Counted from the first letter of the stretch, positions 1 through 6,261 are shown. The stretch is DNA of 12,065 nucleotides from JBPESN01 sp051710625 (GCF_051710625.1 NZ_JBPESN010000070.1:1-12065), one strand, 5' to 3'. The notes: a model not told the origin generated them from the letters alone. Translations and numbers: made by a program.

Positions 1-327
1 CCACAGCGATCAGGGTAGCCACTATACGAGCAGGCAGTTCCGACAGTTGCTGTGGCGTTACCGGATCAAACAAAGCATGAGTCGGCGGGGTAACTGTTGG
101 GATAACAGTCCGATGGAGCGCTTCTTCCGCAGCCTGAAGACAGAATGGGTGCCGATAAAAGGTTACAACAGCTTTAGCGAAGCAGCTCATAAAATTACCG
201 ACTATATCGTGGGATATTACAGCGCACTCAGGCCGCATGAATATAACGGTGGGTTGCCACGAAAGGAATCAGAAAATAGATACTGGAAAAACGCTAACGC
301 AATGGCCAGTTTTAGTTGACCACTACA
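1..327 (+). mobile_element. IS3-family insertion sequence, 3' part (left copy)
   Basis: This is the distal part of an IS whose transposase reads rightward. The outer end reads ...TTTTAGTTGACCACTACA, finishing in CA at 327, and the same terminus appears inverted at 11890-11907. A TG...CA terminus and the encoded rve-type transposase fit the IS3 family. The 5' end lies outside the window, so the target-site duplication cannot be checked; the inner flank begins TCC at 328. The element lies 14 bp beyond the spoT stop codon, so it separates spoT from whatever follows, which is trmH in most enterobacteria. It differs from the right copy at about 15 of the 176 shared positions, so the two are not a fresh duplication. 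Confidence 0.88.
2..319 (+). CDS. IS3-family transposase (OrfB/rve integrase core), C-terminal 105 residues
   Basis: The reading frame is open from base 2 to a TGA stop at 317-319, so the start is off-window. The protein is the C-terminal half of a DDE transposase catalytic domain. HSDQGSHYTS at its beginning carries the second catalytic Asp. RRGNCWDNSPMERFF, about 30-45 residues later, carries the catalytic Glu in the ME(R)FF motif typical of IS3-group OrfB proteins. The tail YYSALRPHEYNGGLP is the usual RPH...GG(L)P ending. No frameshift or stop is visible in this part, so the copy could be active. An internal ATG at 47 is not the start, because the conserved HSD motif lies upstream of it. 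Activity cannot be judged without the missing 5' part. Confidence 0.9.
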   Translation, partial: HSDQGSHYTSRQFRQLLWRYRIKQSMSRRGNCWDNSPMERFFRSLKTEWVPIKGYNSFSEAAHKITDYIVGYYSALRPHEYNGGLPRKESENRYWKNANAMASFS

Positions 328-341
328 TCCAACGGCAGGCT

Positions 342-2447
342 TTAGTTTCTGTTGCGGTTCACCCGGATGACATCTGGCATGATGCGGATTTTGCGCATGA
401 TATTCGCCAGATGGATACGACCGCGGGTTGTCAGACGAATGAACGCGCTATACACCCGGCCGTCCTTCTCTTCGGTGTTCAGGCTCTGGATATTGGAATT
501 GGCGGCGTTAATCGACGCGGCCAAATTGGCCAATGCGCCTTGATGGTTGAACATATCCACCTTGATCTCGGCGATGAACTCCTGTTCACTCACCATCTCC
601 CACTCTACCGGCATGAATTTCTCGGGCTCTTTCTGATAGCCCCGGATATTGCGGCAGGATTCATGATGCACCACCAGCCCTTTGCCGGGGCTGACGTGGG
701 CAATAATCGGGTCACCGGGGATAGGCCGGCAGTATTTGGCAAAGGTGATAAGCACGTCGTCGGCGCCTTTGATCGGCAGCGTGCGCGGGCCGGTTGGGGG
801 CGTCAGGTTGGGCCGATCGCCCTGTAAATTCTTGGCTATCACCACGCTCATTGCGTTACCGAGACCGATTTCCGCCAGCAAATCATCAAGCGTCGCCAGT
901 TTCATTCTGTCCAGCTCGCGCTGGATATTCTCCGTCGGCAGCTCGACGAGTTTGTGGTTGCCGCCCAGCGCATGGTTAAGCAAGCGGCGACCGAGACTGA
1001 CGGAGTCGTCGCGCTTGAGATTCTTCAACATCTGGCGGATTTTGGCGAGCGCCTTGGAGCTTACGACGAAATTCAGCCAGGCGGCGTTAGGCCGTGCGCC
1101 GGGAGCGGTAATGATTTCCACGGTCTGGCCGCTGCTGAGCGACTGGGAAAGCGGGTAGGGCTGCCTGTCCACGCGGGCACCTACGCAGGCGTGGCCGATA
1201 TCGGTATGCACCGCATAGGCAAAATCCACCGGCGTGGCGCTCGCCGGCAGTTCGACGATACGCCCTTCCGGGGTAAAAACATAAATTTCGGCGGGAAAGA
1301 GATCGGACTTAACGCTTTCAATGAATTCAAACAAGCTGCCGGCGCTCTGCTGAAGCTCAAGAAGGCTTTGCATCCAGCGCTGGGCGCGGATTTGTGCCGT
1401 GGTGCCGGTTTCGCCCTGCTCTTTATACGCCCAGTGCGCCGCTACCCCTATCTCCGCCATTTGATCCATGTCCTCGGTGCGGATCTGCACTTCGACCGGC
1501 ACGCCGTGCGGACCTATCATTGAGGTATGCAGCGATTGGTAGCCGTTGGCTTTGGGGATCGCGATATAATCCTTCACCCGTCCGGGGCGCGGTTTATACA
1601 GGCTATGCATTTGACCCAGCACCCGGTAACAGGTATCCACGTCGCTGACGATCACCCGAAAAGCGTAAATGTCCATGATGGAGTGAAAACGCTGCTCTTT
1701 CAGATGCATTTTGCAATAAATGGAGTAGAGATGTTTTTCACGTCCACTGACGCGACAAGGAATGCCTGCTTCGGTTAAACGACCCTCGATTTCGGCGAGG
1801 ATTTTCTGGATCATTTCCTTGCGGTTACCGCGCGCCGCTTTGACCACTTCTTTAATGACCCGGTAGCGGTTGGGATACAGCGCCTCGAAGCCCAGTTCTT
1901 CTAGCTCGATCTTCAGGTGATGAATCCCCAGCCGGTGGGCCAATGGACTGTAGATTTCCAGCGTTTCGCGCGCGATGCGGCGGCGTTTATCCGGCCGCAG
2001 GGCGCCCAGGGTGCGCATATTATGGGTACGATCAGCGAGCTTTATCAGCACGACGCGGATATCCTGCACCATCGCGATGATCATTTTACGAAAGTTTTTC
2101 GCCTGGGCTTCTTTCTTGTCGCGGAATTTCAGCTTGTCCAGCTTGGATACGCCTTCCACCAGCTCGGCGACGCTTTTGCCGAACAGCTGCTCCATGTCCT
2201 GATAAGTGGCTGGGGTATCTTCGATAACGTCATGCAGCAGCGCCGCCATCAGCGTCTCGTGGTCGAGACGCATCTCGGCCAGAATACAGGCGACCACCAC
2301 CGGATGAGTGATGTAAGCCTCACCGCTGGAACGAGTTTGTCCCTCGTGCGCATCACGAGCGACAAGATAAGCCTGCCGGAGGAGTTTTATCTGATCCTCG
2401 GGCAGATAGCGTTGAATCAGTAGATTCAGACTTTCAAACAGATACAA
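342..2447 (-). CDS. spoT: Bifunctional (p)ppGpp synthetase/hydrolase SpoT
   Basis: SpoT hydrolyses (p)ppGpp and weakly makes it, setting alarmone levels in the stringent response. The 701-residue product is nearly the length of E. coli SpoT (702) and co-linear with it. In order it has the HD hydrolase domain (about 45-145, with YITHP at 45-49 and H72-D73 in HDVIEDT), the synthetase domain (about 200-340, with YIAIPKANGYQSLHT and EVQIRTEDMD), the TGS domain (about 385-447), the helical and conserved-cysteine region, and a C-terminal ACT domain ending MPDVIRVNRNRN. The start is TTG, as in E. coli. It lies 20 bp after the rpoZ stop with no strong Shine-Dalgarno, which suggests translational coupling. 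Residue 572 is Tyr (KYCRPIPGD) where relatives have the first Cys of a CC pair. The frame is otherwise intact, and an IS sits just past the stop. Confidence 0.98.
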   Translation of the reverse strand: MYLFESLNLLIQRYLPEDQIKLLRQAYLVARDAHEGQTRSSGEAYITHPVVVACILAEMRLDHETLMAALLHDVIEDTPATYQDMEQLFGKSVAELVEGVSKLDKLKFRDKKEAQAKNFRKMIIAMVQDIRVVLIKLADRTHNMRTLGALRPDKRRRIARETLEIYSPLAHRLGIHHLKIELEELGFEALYPNRYRVIKEVVKAARGNRKEMIQKILAEIEGRLTEAGIPCRVSGREKHLYSIYCKMHLKEQRFHSIMDIYAFRVIVSDVDTCYRVLGQMHSLYKPRPGRVKDYIAIPKANGYQSLHTSMIGPHGVPVEVQIRTEDMDQMAEIGVAAHWAYKEQGETGTTAQIRAQRWMQSLLELQQSAGSLFEFIESVKSDLFPAEIYVFTPEGRIVELPASATPVDFAYAVHTDIGHACVGARVDRQPYPLSQSLSSGQTVEIITAPGARPNAAWLNFVVSSKALAKIRQMLKNLKRDDSVSLGRRLLNHALGGNHKLVELPTENIQRELDRMKLATLDDLLAEIGLGNAMSVVIAKNLQGDRPNLTPPTGPRTLPIKGADDVLITFAKYCRPIPGDPIIAHVSPGKGLVVHHESCRNIRGYQKEPEKFMPVEWEMVSEQEFIAEIKVDMFNHQGALANLAASINAANSNIQSLNTEEKDGRVYSAFIRLTTRGRIHLANIMRKIRIMPDVIRVNRNRN

Positions 2448-2467
2448 GGTAGGGTAGTAACCTGCTG

Positions 2468-2743
2468 TTAGCGGCGGCCTTCAGCGATCGCGGTCACCGC
2501 TTGAATCTCAGCGGCTTCTTGCTCTTGCTGCTCTTGGCGATCCCGTAAGTCCAGGATTTGGCTGGTAATCAGGCCTTCCTCGATTTCACGCAGGGCGATA
2601 ACGGTGTATTTATCGTTTTCTTCTGCAACCAGTGGATCCTTACCGCCAACCTGAATCTGACGCGCGCGTCGCGCGGCGACCAGCACCAGGTCAAAACGGT
2701 TACCTATTTTCTCGACGGCGTCTTGTACAGTTACGCGTGCCAT
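2468..2743 (-). CDS. rpoZ: RNA polymerase omega subunit
   Basis: Omega is a small subunit that helps assemble RNA polymerase by chaperoning beta', and it forms part of ppGpp site 1 together with beta'. The product is 91 residues, the same length as E. coli omega. It has the conserved N-terminus MARVTVQDAVEKIGNRFDLV, the core ARRARQIQVGGKDPLV, and the Glu/Gln-rich tail RQEQQEQEAAEIQAVTAIAEGRR. The ATG at 2741-2743 is preceded by a GGAG-type ribosome-binding site about 10 bp upstream. It lies 54 bp after the gmk stop and 20 bp before the spoT start, the classic gmk-rpoZ-spoT arrangement. No damage is visible. Co-transcription with spoT and gmk places the ppGpp enzyme, a subunit involved in ppGpp sensing and GMP kinase in one unit. 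Confidence 0.99.
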   Translation of the reverse strand: MARVTVQDAVEKIGNRFDLVLVAARRARQIQVGGKDPLVAEENDKYTVIALREIEEGLITSQILDLRDRQEQQEQEAAEIQAVTAIAEGRR

Positions 2744-2797
2744 ATGTGAGCTACTCCACAGATGAAGAAATAACTGGACATCATACTGAAAGTTGTG

Positions 2798-3211
2798 TCA
2801 GTCTGCCAACAATTTGCAAATTAATGCGTCATGGCGTAATTTCTGACGCCCAAGGCACAGCCGTTCAGCCCGAATTATGGCTTTCAGATCAAGCAATGCG
2901 GAATTGAAGTCGCCATTGACGATTAAATAATCATACTCTGCAAAGTGGGTCATTTCAGCTACAGCCTGCGCCATGCGCCGGCCGATCACTTTTTCACTGT
3001 CCTGACCGCGGCCGCGCAGCCGGCGATCCAGCTCCTCCTTGGAGGGCGGCAGAATAAAGATACTGCGCGCGTCCGGCATTTTAGCGCGGATCTGCTGTGC
3101 GCCTTGCCAATCGATGTCGAGGAAAACACTGACGCCGGTGGCCAGCACCTGCTGAATAGCTTCGCGTGAGGTGCCGTAGTAATTGTCAAATACGCGGGCG
3201 TATTCGAGAAA
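2798..3211 (-). CDS. gmk: Guanylate kinase, C-terminal part (runs into assembly gap)
   Basis: Guanylate kinase phosphorylates GMP to GDP with ATP. The 137 visible C-terminal residues are co-linear with E. coli Gmk. They start at FLEYARVFDNYYGTSREAI, include FLDIDWQGAQQIRAKMPDARS and the lid region RRLRGRGQDSE, and end RHDALICKLLAD. The stop is at 2798-2800, 54 bp before rpoZ. The frame is open right up to the run of Ns, so the N-terminal ~70 residues (P-loop and GMP site) should lie inside the gap. A second, truncated copy of the N-terminal half lies upstream and supplies the sequence expected there. If the tandem duplication is real and the gap is filled by its repeat unit, this gene is complete and functional, as expected for an essential enzyme. 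Confidence 0.93.
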   Translation of the reverse strand, partial: FLEYARVFDNYYGTSREAIQQVLATGVSVFLDIDWQGAQQIRAKMPDARSIFILPPSKEELDRRLRGRGQDSEKVIGRRMAQAVAEMTHFAEYDYLIVNGDFNSALLDLKAIIRAERLCLGRQKLRHDALICKLLAD

Positions 3212-3311
3212 NNNNNNNNNNNNNNNNNNNNNNNNNNNNNNNNNNNNNNNNNNNNNNNNNNNNNNNNNNNNNNNNNNNNNNNNNNNNNNNNNNNNNNNNN
3301 NNNNNNNNNNN
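3212..3311. other. Assembly gap of exactly 100 N
   Basis: Exactly 100 Ns is a common placeholder for a gap of unknown length, so this is probably not a measured size. Flanking repeats predict the true content. The left flank ends at the equivalent of position 3558 and the right flank starts at the equivalent of 3983 in the second copy of the duplicated unit. If the tandem duplication is exact, 424 bp are missing: the first ~70 codons of gmk, its promoter, and part of the upstream spacer. Confidence 0.95.
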
Positions 3312-3405
3312 AATCCACCTTTGAGTATTAAAAACCGCAATAAAGTGTCTATTATCTGGTAGCCGGAATAGTCGTCCGACCCGTCAGTCTGGTCACGATA
3401 AATGA

Positions 3406-3768
3406 CTACAACTGTCCGGCCCTTTTTTTACCGCGGATCTGCTGTGCGCCTTGCCAATCGATGTCGAGGAAAACACTGACGCCGGTGGCCAGCACCTGCT
3501 GAATAGCTTCGCGTGAGGTGCCGTAGTAATTGTCAAATACGCGGGCGTATTCGAGAAAGGCATCTTCAGCAATCATGCGCTCAAATTCCGCCACCGACAC
3601 AAAAAAGTAATGCTGACCGTGCGCTTCGCCGGGGCGCATGGCGCGAGAGGTGTGAGAAATCGACACCTGTGTGTCATAGAGCGGCTGGGTTTTCAGCAAC
3701 GCCTGGATCAGGCTCGATTTTCCCGCGCCGCTTGGGGCGGAAACGATATAGAGCGTACCTTGAATCAT
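3406..3768 (-). pseudogene. gmk: Truncated guanylate kinase duplicate (N-terminal 110 codons)
   Basis: This is the N-terminal half of Gmk. It starts MIQGTLYIVSAPSGAGKSSL with the P-loop GAGKSS, continues through the GMP-binding region (SHTSRAMRPGEAHGQHYFF), and reaches DIDWQGAQQI. At the duplication junction it runs into unrelated sequence, adding RGKKRAGQL before a TAG at 3406-3408. It lacks the lid and C-terminal half and should be inactive. Two adjacent ATGs exist (3769-3771 and 3766-3768); the second matches the E. coli start (MAQGTLY). No strong Shine-Dalgarno is visible. Because the duplicated unit carries the promoter region, transcripts starting here could read on into the downstream gmk copy. 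If the duplication is an assembly artefact, this is simply the missing N-terminus of the single gmk. Confidence 0.85.
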
Positions 3769-3814
3769 CATGAAATAGTCAGCTGAGGTTGAGAGAGCAA
3801 CAGGGCGCGTTTCT

Positions 3815-3820
3815 ATTATA
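3815..3820 (-). promoter_or_regulatory. Likely -10 element of the gmk-rpoZ-spoT promoter
   Basis: On the minus strand a perfect TATAAT lies about 45 bp upstream of the gmk start. A perfect TTGACA occurs further upstream (3845-3850), but the 24-bp spacing is too long for a standard sigma-70 pair. The true -35 may therefore be a weaker hexamer about 17 bp upstream, such as CTGCAA. The predicted transcript would have a leader of roughly 40 nt. Confidence 0.55.
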
Positions 3821-3900
3821 CAGGGCATTAGAGGGCGTTGCAGCTGTCAACGTAGCGGCAGGGTCAGCATAGGGGGCAAACAAGCCCGCGGGTGAGAAGA

Positions 3901-3956
3901 AATAAAGGAGCACGGTCGCCGTGCGAAGGTGTAAATCGCCCGTGCTTTCCCTTTTT
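3901..3956. terminator. Possible bidirectional terminator between the marR-like gene and gmk
   Basis: On the minus strand, GCACGG-CGA-CCGTGC (3910-3924) is followed by a T-rich stretch (TCCTTTATTTCTT), placed to end the marR-like transcript before the gmk promoter. On the plus strand, AGCACGG (3909-3915) can pair with CCGTGCT (3940-3946), followed by TTTCCCTTTTT. The two folds share an arm and cannot form together. T-tracts are imperfect, so this is tentative. The rest of 3829-4139 holds the gmk promoter region and no gene. Confidence 0.4.
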
Positions 3957-4139
3957 GAACGTTTAAGATATTTATCGGAAAAAATCCACCTTTGAGTATT
4001 AAAAACCGCAATAAAGTGTCTATTATCTGGTAGCCGGAATAGTCGTCCGACCCGTCAGTCTGGTCACGATAAATGACTACAACTGTCCGGCCCTTTTTTT
4101 ACCGCGGATTTCAATGCTGATATAACATCATAAGCCGTG

Positions 4140-4565
4140 CTATTTTTGCTGAGCTTCAAGTACATTGCAGACTTCGCTGAACTTTTCTAGCTGCATCTCG
4201 GATAACGGGGCAAACATGCGATCCAGAATGGCTTTGTGGGTCTGTTCGGCGATACGCAATTTCTCACGTCCTTTCTCCGTAATATAGACATACTTCACCC
4301 GGCGGTCGGTGGGGCTTTGCTGGCGCTGCAGCATCTCCTCTTTTTCCAGTGCATCGAGCACGGTCACCACGGTGCGGGATGAAAAGCCCATATAGTTCTT
4401 GATATCGGTGGCGCTGGTTTTGCCGGTGGTAATCAGGTGCAAAATTTTCATTTTCGACATCGAGAGACCTTCGTTCACCAGCTGGCCATTCACTTCTTTT
4501 CGCAGGCGGTGATAGATACGTGATAGGGACTCTACCATGACTGAAATATCGGTTGATTTATCCAT
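4140..4565 (-). CDS. MarR-family winged-helix transcriptional regulator
   Basis: This is a 141-residue protein, typical MarR length. It has an N-terminal dimerisation helix (about 5-30, VMVESLSRIYHRLRKEV), then the winged helix-turn-helix (about 35-100). That domain includes SATDIKNYMGFSSRTVVTVLDALEKEEML as the recognition region and SPTDRRVKYVYITEKGREKL as the wing with the conserved D-R-R. A C-terminal dimerisation helix follows (MQLEKFSEVCNVLEAQQ). MarR proteins bind palindromic operators as dimers and usually control their own gene or a neighbour in response to small ligands. No divergent partner gene survives next to it. A palindrome with TTAGC/GCTAA half-sites lies about 155 bp upstream of its start and is a candidate operator. 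The frame is intact, unlike most accessory genes here, which suggests it is still under selection or was recently acquired. I cannot name an orthologue. Confidence 0.9.
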   Translation of the reverse strand: MDKSTDISVMVESLSRIYHRLRKEVNGQLVNEGLSMSKMKILHLITTGKTSATDIKNYMGFSSRTVVTVLDALEKEEMLQRQQSPTDRRVKYVYITEKGREKLRIAEQTHKAILDRMFAPLSEMQLEKFSEVCNVLEAQQK

Positions 4566-4718
4566 GTTCTAATCTCTATATGTTATTTATTCGCTATCAG
4601 TTATTCCCAAAGCACGTTAGATTTCCGTTTGGTATTACTGATGGCTTTAATGGTATCGGGTAAATATTACACTTATACAGAATTGATAACGCTAGGAAAT
4701 GTTTTAAACAAGCAATGT

Positions 4719-4736
4719 TGTTAGCTTGCGCTAACA
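4719..4736. promoter_or_regulatory. Perfect inverted repeat, candidate MarR/SlyA-type operator
   Basis: TGTTAGC-TTGC-GCTAACA has two 7-bp arms around a 4-bp centre. SlyA-type MarR regulators recognise TTAGCAAGCTAA; this site has the same TTAGC/GCTAA half-sites, two bases further apart. It lies about 155 bp upstream of the MarR-family gene, rather far for simple autorepression. The role is inferred only from half-site similarity and proximity. Confidence 0.35.
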
Positions 4737-4813
4737 TGAAATACATTTTTTAACAAAAATAGTGAAGTTCTCTGAACCTCCGTTAAATAGGGGCATCCTG
4801 GAGACAGAAGAGT

Positions 4814-4912
4814 ATGGGTTACTTCCAGGTTATTATTAGCGCCCAATCGGAGTATGATCGGACCCCCTGCTTCATTACTGACTGCCCGAGCAGTTTATCG
4901 AAGTTTTTTTAA
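4814..4912 (+). CDS. Candidate 32-residue microORF, unknown function
   Basis: An ATG at 4814 opens 32 codons, beginning MGYFQVIISAQSEYDR and ending SSLSKFF before TAA. A GGAG lies about 13 bp upstream, further than ideal. The peptide has no membrane segment or family motif I recognise. It sits in AT-rich DNA where chance ORFs of this length are common, so it is offered only as a candidate small protein or leader. Confidence 0.15.
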   Translation: MGYFQVIISAQSEYDRTPCFITDCPSSLSKFF

Positions 4913-5051
4913 ATTTGAAATATGACTATAAGAAAAAGGCGCATATATTTTGAAAATATAATGACAAATATATATTTTTATGTTTTATTGGTTACTATAT
5001 ATATCAATATCCCGCTAATCTTTACCGGAATTTACAGAGCGGAGTGATGCA

Positions 5052-5278
5052 ATGTGCTGTTGTAAAAGGATTTTTAGAAATTTTTTTAGATGAAACGCCG
5101 TGCCGGTTTCGTTATAGTAGATCACGCAAAAACCGAGCTAACAAAAAATAATCACAAATTAAAATCTCGCAAAAAAGCTAAAAAATCCTCAACGCGCCTT
5201 AAATCGCTATCGATAATTTTAGGTAACCCATTAAAATTTAATGATATGCTATTTTTATCTCTTTCTCTAAAAATCTAA
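5052..5278 (+). CDS. Candidate microORF pair: 13-residue Cys-triplet peptide overlapping a 62-residue basic ORF
   Basis: A good Shine-Dalgarno (GGAG, 5041-5044) lies 7 bp before ATG 5052. That ORF encodes the 13-residue MCCCKRIFRNFFR and stops with TGA at 5091-5093. The stop overlaps ATG 5090 (ATGA), which opens a 62-residue ORF, MKRRAGFVIVDHAKTELTKN..., rich in Lys/Arg in its middle (KLKSRKKAKKSS) and ending LSLSLKI. The spacing and 4-bp overlap resemble a translationally coupled leader and small protein. A third overlapping frame (5047-5151, MQCAVVKGFLEIFLDE..., 34 residues) competes, but the Shine-Dalgarno is only 2 bp from its ATG. I recognise no family, and AT-rich composition makes chance ORFs likely. 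Confidence 0.2.
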
Positions 5279-5832
5279 ATTAGGCAAACATCTATGGTAT
5301 TTTTTTCATTAAAATCAACAAATTGTAGAATTTATAATCTATTTGCGCGGCAATAGACTTCGGCGACGGCCATCGCTCTCCCTGTACGGTGACAAAGGCG
5401 GCTGAAATAGTCCGCAAAAAGGCTTCTTTTCGGGCAATAATTAAAGCGGTCAGGGTCTACTCTTGCTTATGGATATGAGATAAAAAACGCGAAATACCTC
5501 CCTGAAAATATTCCCCCATTATCCTAAGGGCGATGTAATTCAATCGCGTTAACGGCGCCGGGTTGCTAACGTCGTTAACGTAATTGTTATAAAGGGTCTG
5601 CTACCCCCGTGGGGGAGGCTGTCGTGCAGGGGGATTAGCTAATAGGGGGCAGCGCTATTTGCGGCGCAAATGCTGGCGAATGACAAAAAAGCGGTGGCGG
5701 CAGCGCGATATTCCCCCGTGTACGGGGGCTGACACTGGCTTTTACCGCGCGCTGCCGGCGGTCTCGTGCCGAGAAGACTATGACTGATGTCGCAGGCATC
5801 GCCACGGACTGCGGCACGCTAGCTATAGTTAA

Positions 5833-5865
5833 AACATGAGTCGCCATGAGAAATAGACTCATGTT
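5833..5865. promoter_or_regulatory. 10-bp perfect inverted repeat over the VOC gene start
   Basis: AACATGAGTC (5833-5842) and GACTCATGTT (5856-5865) are perfect reverse complements around a 13-base centre. The right arm contains the ATG at 5861. In RNA this would put the start codon in a stem; in DNA it has operator-like symmetry. An in-frame upstream ATG at 5846 lies in the loop. Confidence 0.4.
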
Positions 5866-6261
5866 CAACCATATTCAGCTTGGCGTGCGGGATCTGGCAC
5901 GCATGCAGCAGTTTTACGACGCGGTACTAACCGAACTCGGCCTGATGTGGGGCGGGTGCCGGCACATAGCGCCGGCGAGGCTGAGGTGATCTGGCAACGC
6001 GCGGAGCGGCGTTGGCCGCAGTTTGTGCTGCGCGAGCCACGCAACGGGTTACCCCCCCCCTGGGCCAACGGCAGTCAGGTTAGTTTCGCCGCGTCCTCGC
6101 CCGATGCAACGGCATCGTCGGTTGCGCTAACGCTGGGCGCTGTTAATGAGGGCGAACTAAATATACGGCCGCAGTATGCGCCGGATTTCTATAGTGCCTA
6201 TTGCCGCGATCCCGAGGGCAATAAGCTTTGTTTTGTCTATGCCAAAAGGGTAAACGGTTAA
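5861..6261 (+). pseudogene. VOC-superfamily (glyoxalase/bleomycin-resistance fold) protein, frameshifted
   Basis: The ATG at 5861 begins MFNHIQLGVRDLARMQQFYDAVLTELGL, the typical first beta-alpha unit of VOC proteins with the metal-site His after MF(N/S). The frame then closes within about 15 codons. The rest continues in another frame from about 5945: AEVIWQRAERRWPQFVLREP, GNGxQVSFAA-like NGSQVSFAASSPDA, and the strongly conserved RPQYAPDFYSAYCRDPEGNKLCFVY, ending at TAA 6259-6261. A single frameshift near 5945-5955 explains this, and the middle also looks shortened (SSVALTLGAVNEGEL) compared with relatives. Related proteins are about 120-130 residues and often uncharacterised metal-dependent lyases or binding proteins. 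The start could also be ATG 5846. It stands alone between the AT-rich region and the transporter remnants. Confidence 0.8.

Larger units (their letters stand above)
3085..4109. repeat. Head-to-tail duplication of a 671-bp gmk/upstream segment (first copy interrupted by gap)
   Basis: Two blocks occur twice and look identical by eye. Bases 3085-3211 match 3432-3558 (inside gmk), and 3312-3438 match 3983-4109 (upstream of gmk). The order fits one tandem duplication with unit 3439-4109 (671 bp). The novel junction is at 3432-3438, where gmk-internal sequence meets sequence from next to the marR-like gene. The seven bases CGCGGAT are shared by all three places (3085-3091, 3432-3438, 4103-4109), a microhomology consistent with illegitimate recombination or with a false contig join. 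The duplication leaves one gmk that can be whole and one truncated gmk with its own promoter. Confidence 0.85.
4566..5860. other. Gene-poor region; first ~780 bp strongly AT-rich
   Basis: No convincing gene is present over almost 1.3 kb. From 4566 to about 5345 the sequence is much richer in A+T than the GC-rich neighbours, with long A/T runs and TATATAT tracts, which suggests foreign or non-coding regulatory DNA. It contains palindromes at 4700-4710 (TGTTTTAAACA) and 4719-4736 and a few microORFs listed separately. From about 5345 composition returns to the local norm. This second part has two CGTTAACG octamers (5547-5554, 5573-5580) and C/G-run palindromes (5604-5615, 5713-5728). It also has ATTAGCTAAT (5634-5643) and an ATTTGC-GGC-GCAAAT hairpin (5657-5671). 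A minus-strand stretch near 5290-5460 reads open for about 50 codons without a start and may be gene debris I do not recognise. Confidence 0.6.

Noticed and set aside
237..2423. Several long plus-strand ORFs (for example 237-827, 954-1523, 1917-2423)
   Set aside because: They lie antisense to the intact, fully conserved spoT and encode no recognisable protein.
2986..3340. ORFs running through the N gap
   Set aside because: They are translated across unknown bases; only the gmk frame is supported by flanking homology.
3845..3850. Perfect TTGACA as the -35 of the gmk promoter
   Set aside because: It is 24 bp from the only good TATAAT, too far for a normal sigma-70 promoter; kept only as a comment.
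3085..4109. The duplicated gmk blocks as a mobile element or CRISPR-like repeat
   Set aside because: There are only two copies, head to tail, consisting of host gene and promoter sequence, with no transposase or terminal inverted repeats.
5635..5868. Minus-strand 77-codon ORF next to the VOC gene
   Set aside because: Composition is Pro/Arg/Ala-rich without family motifs and it overlaps several palindromes; likely chance.
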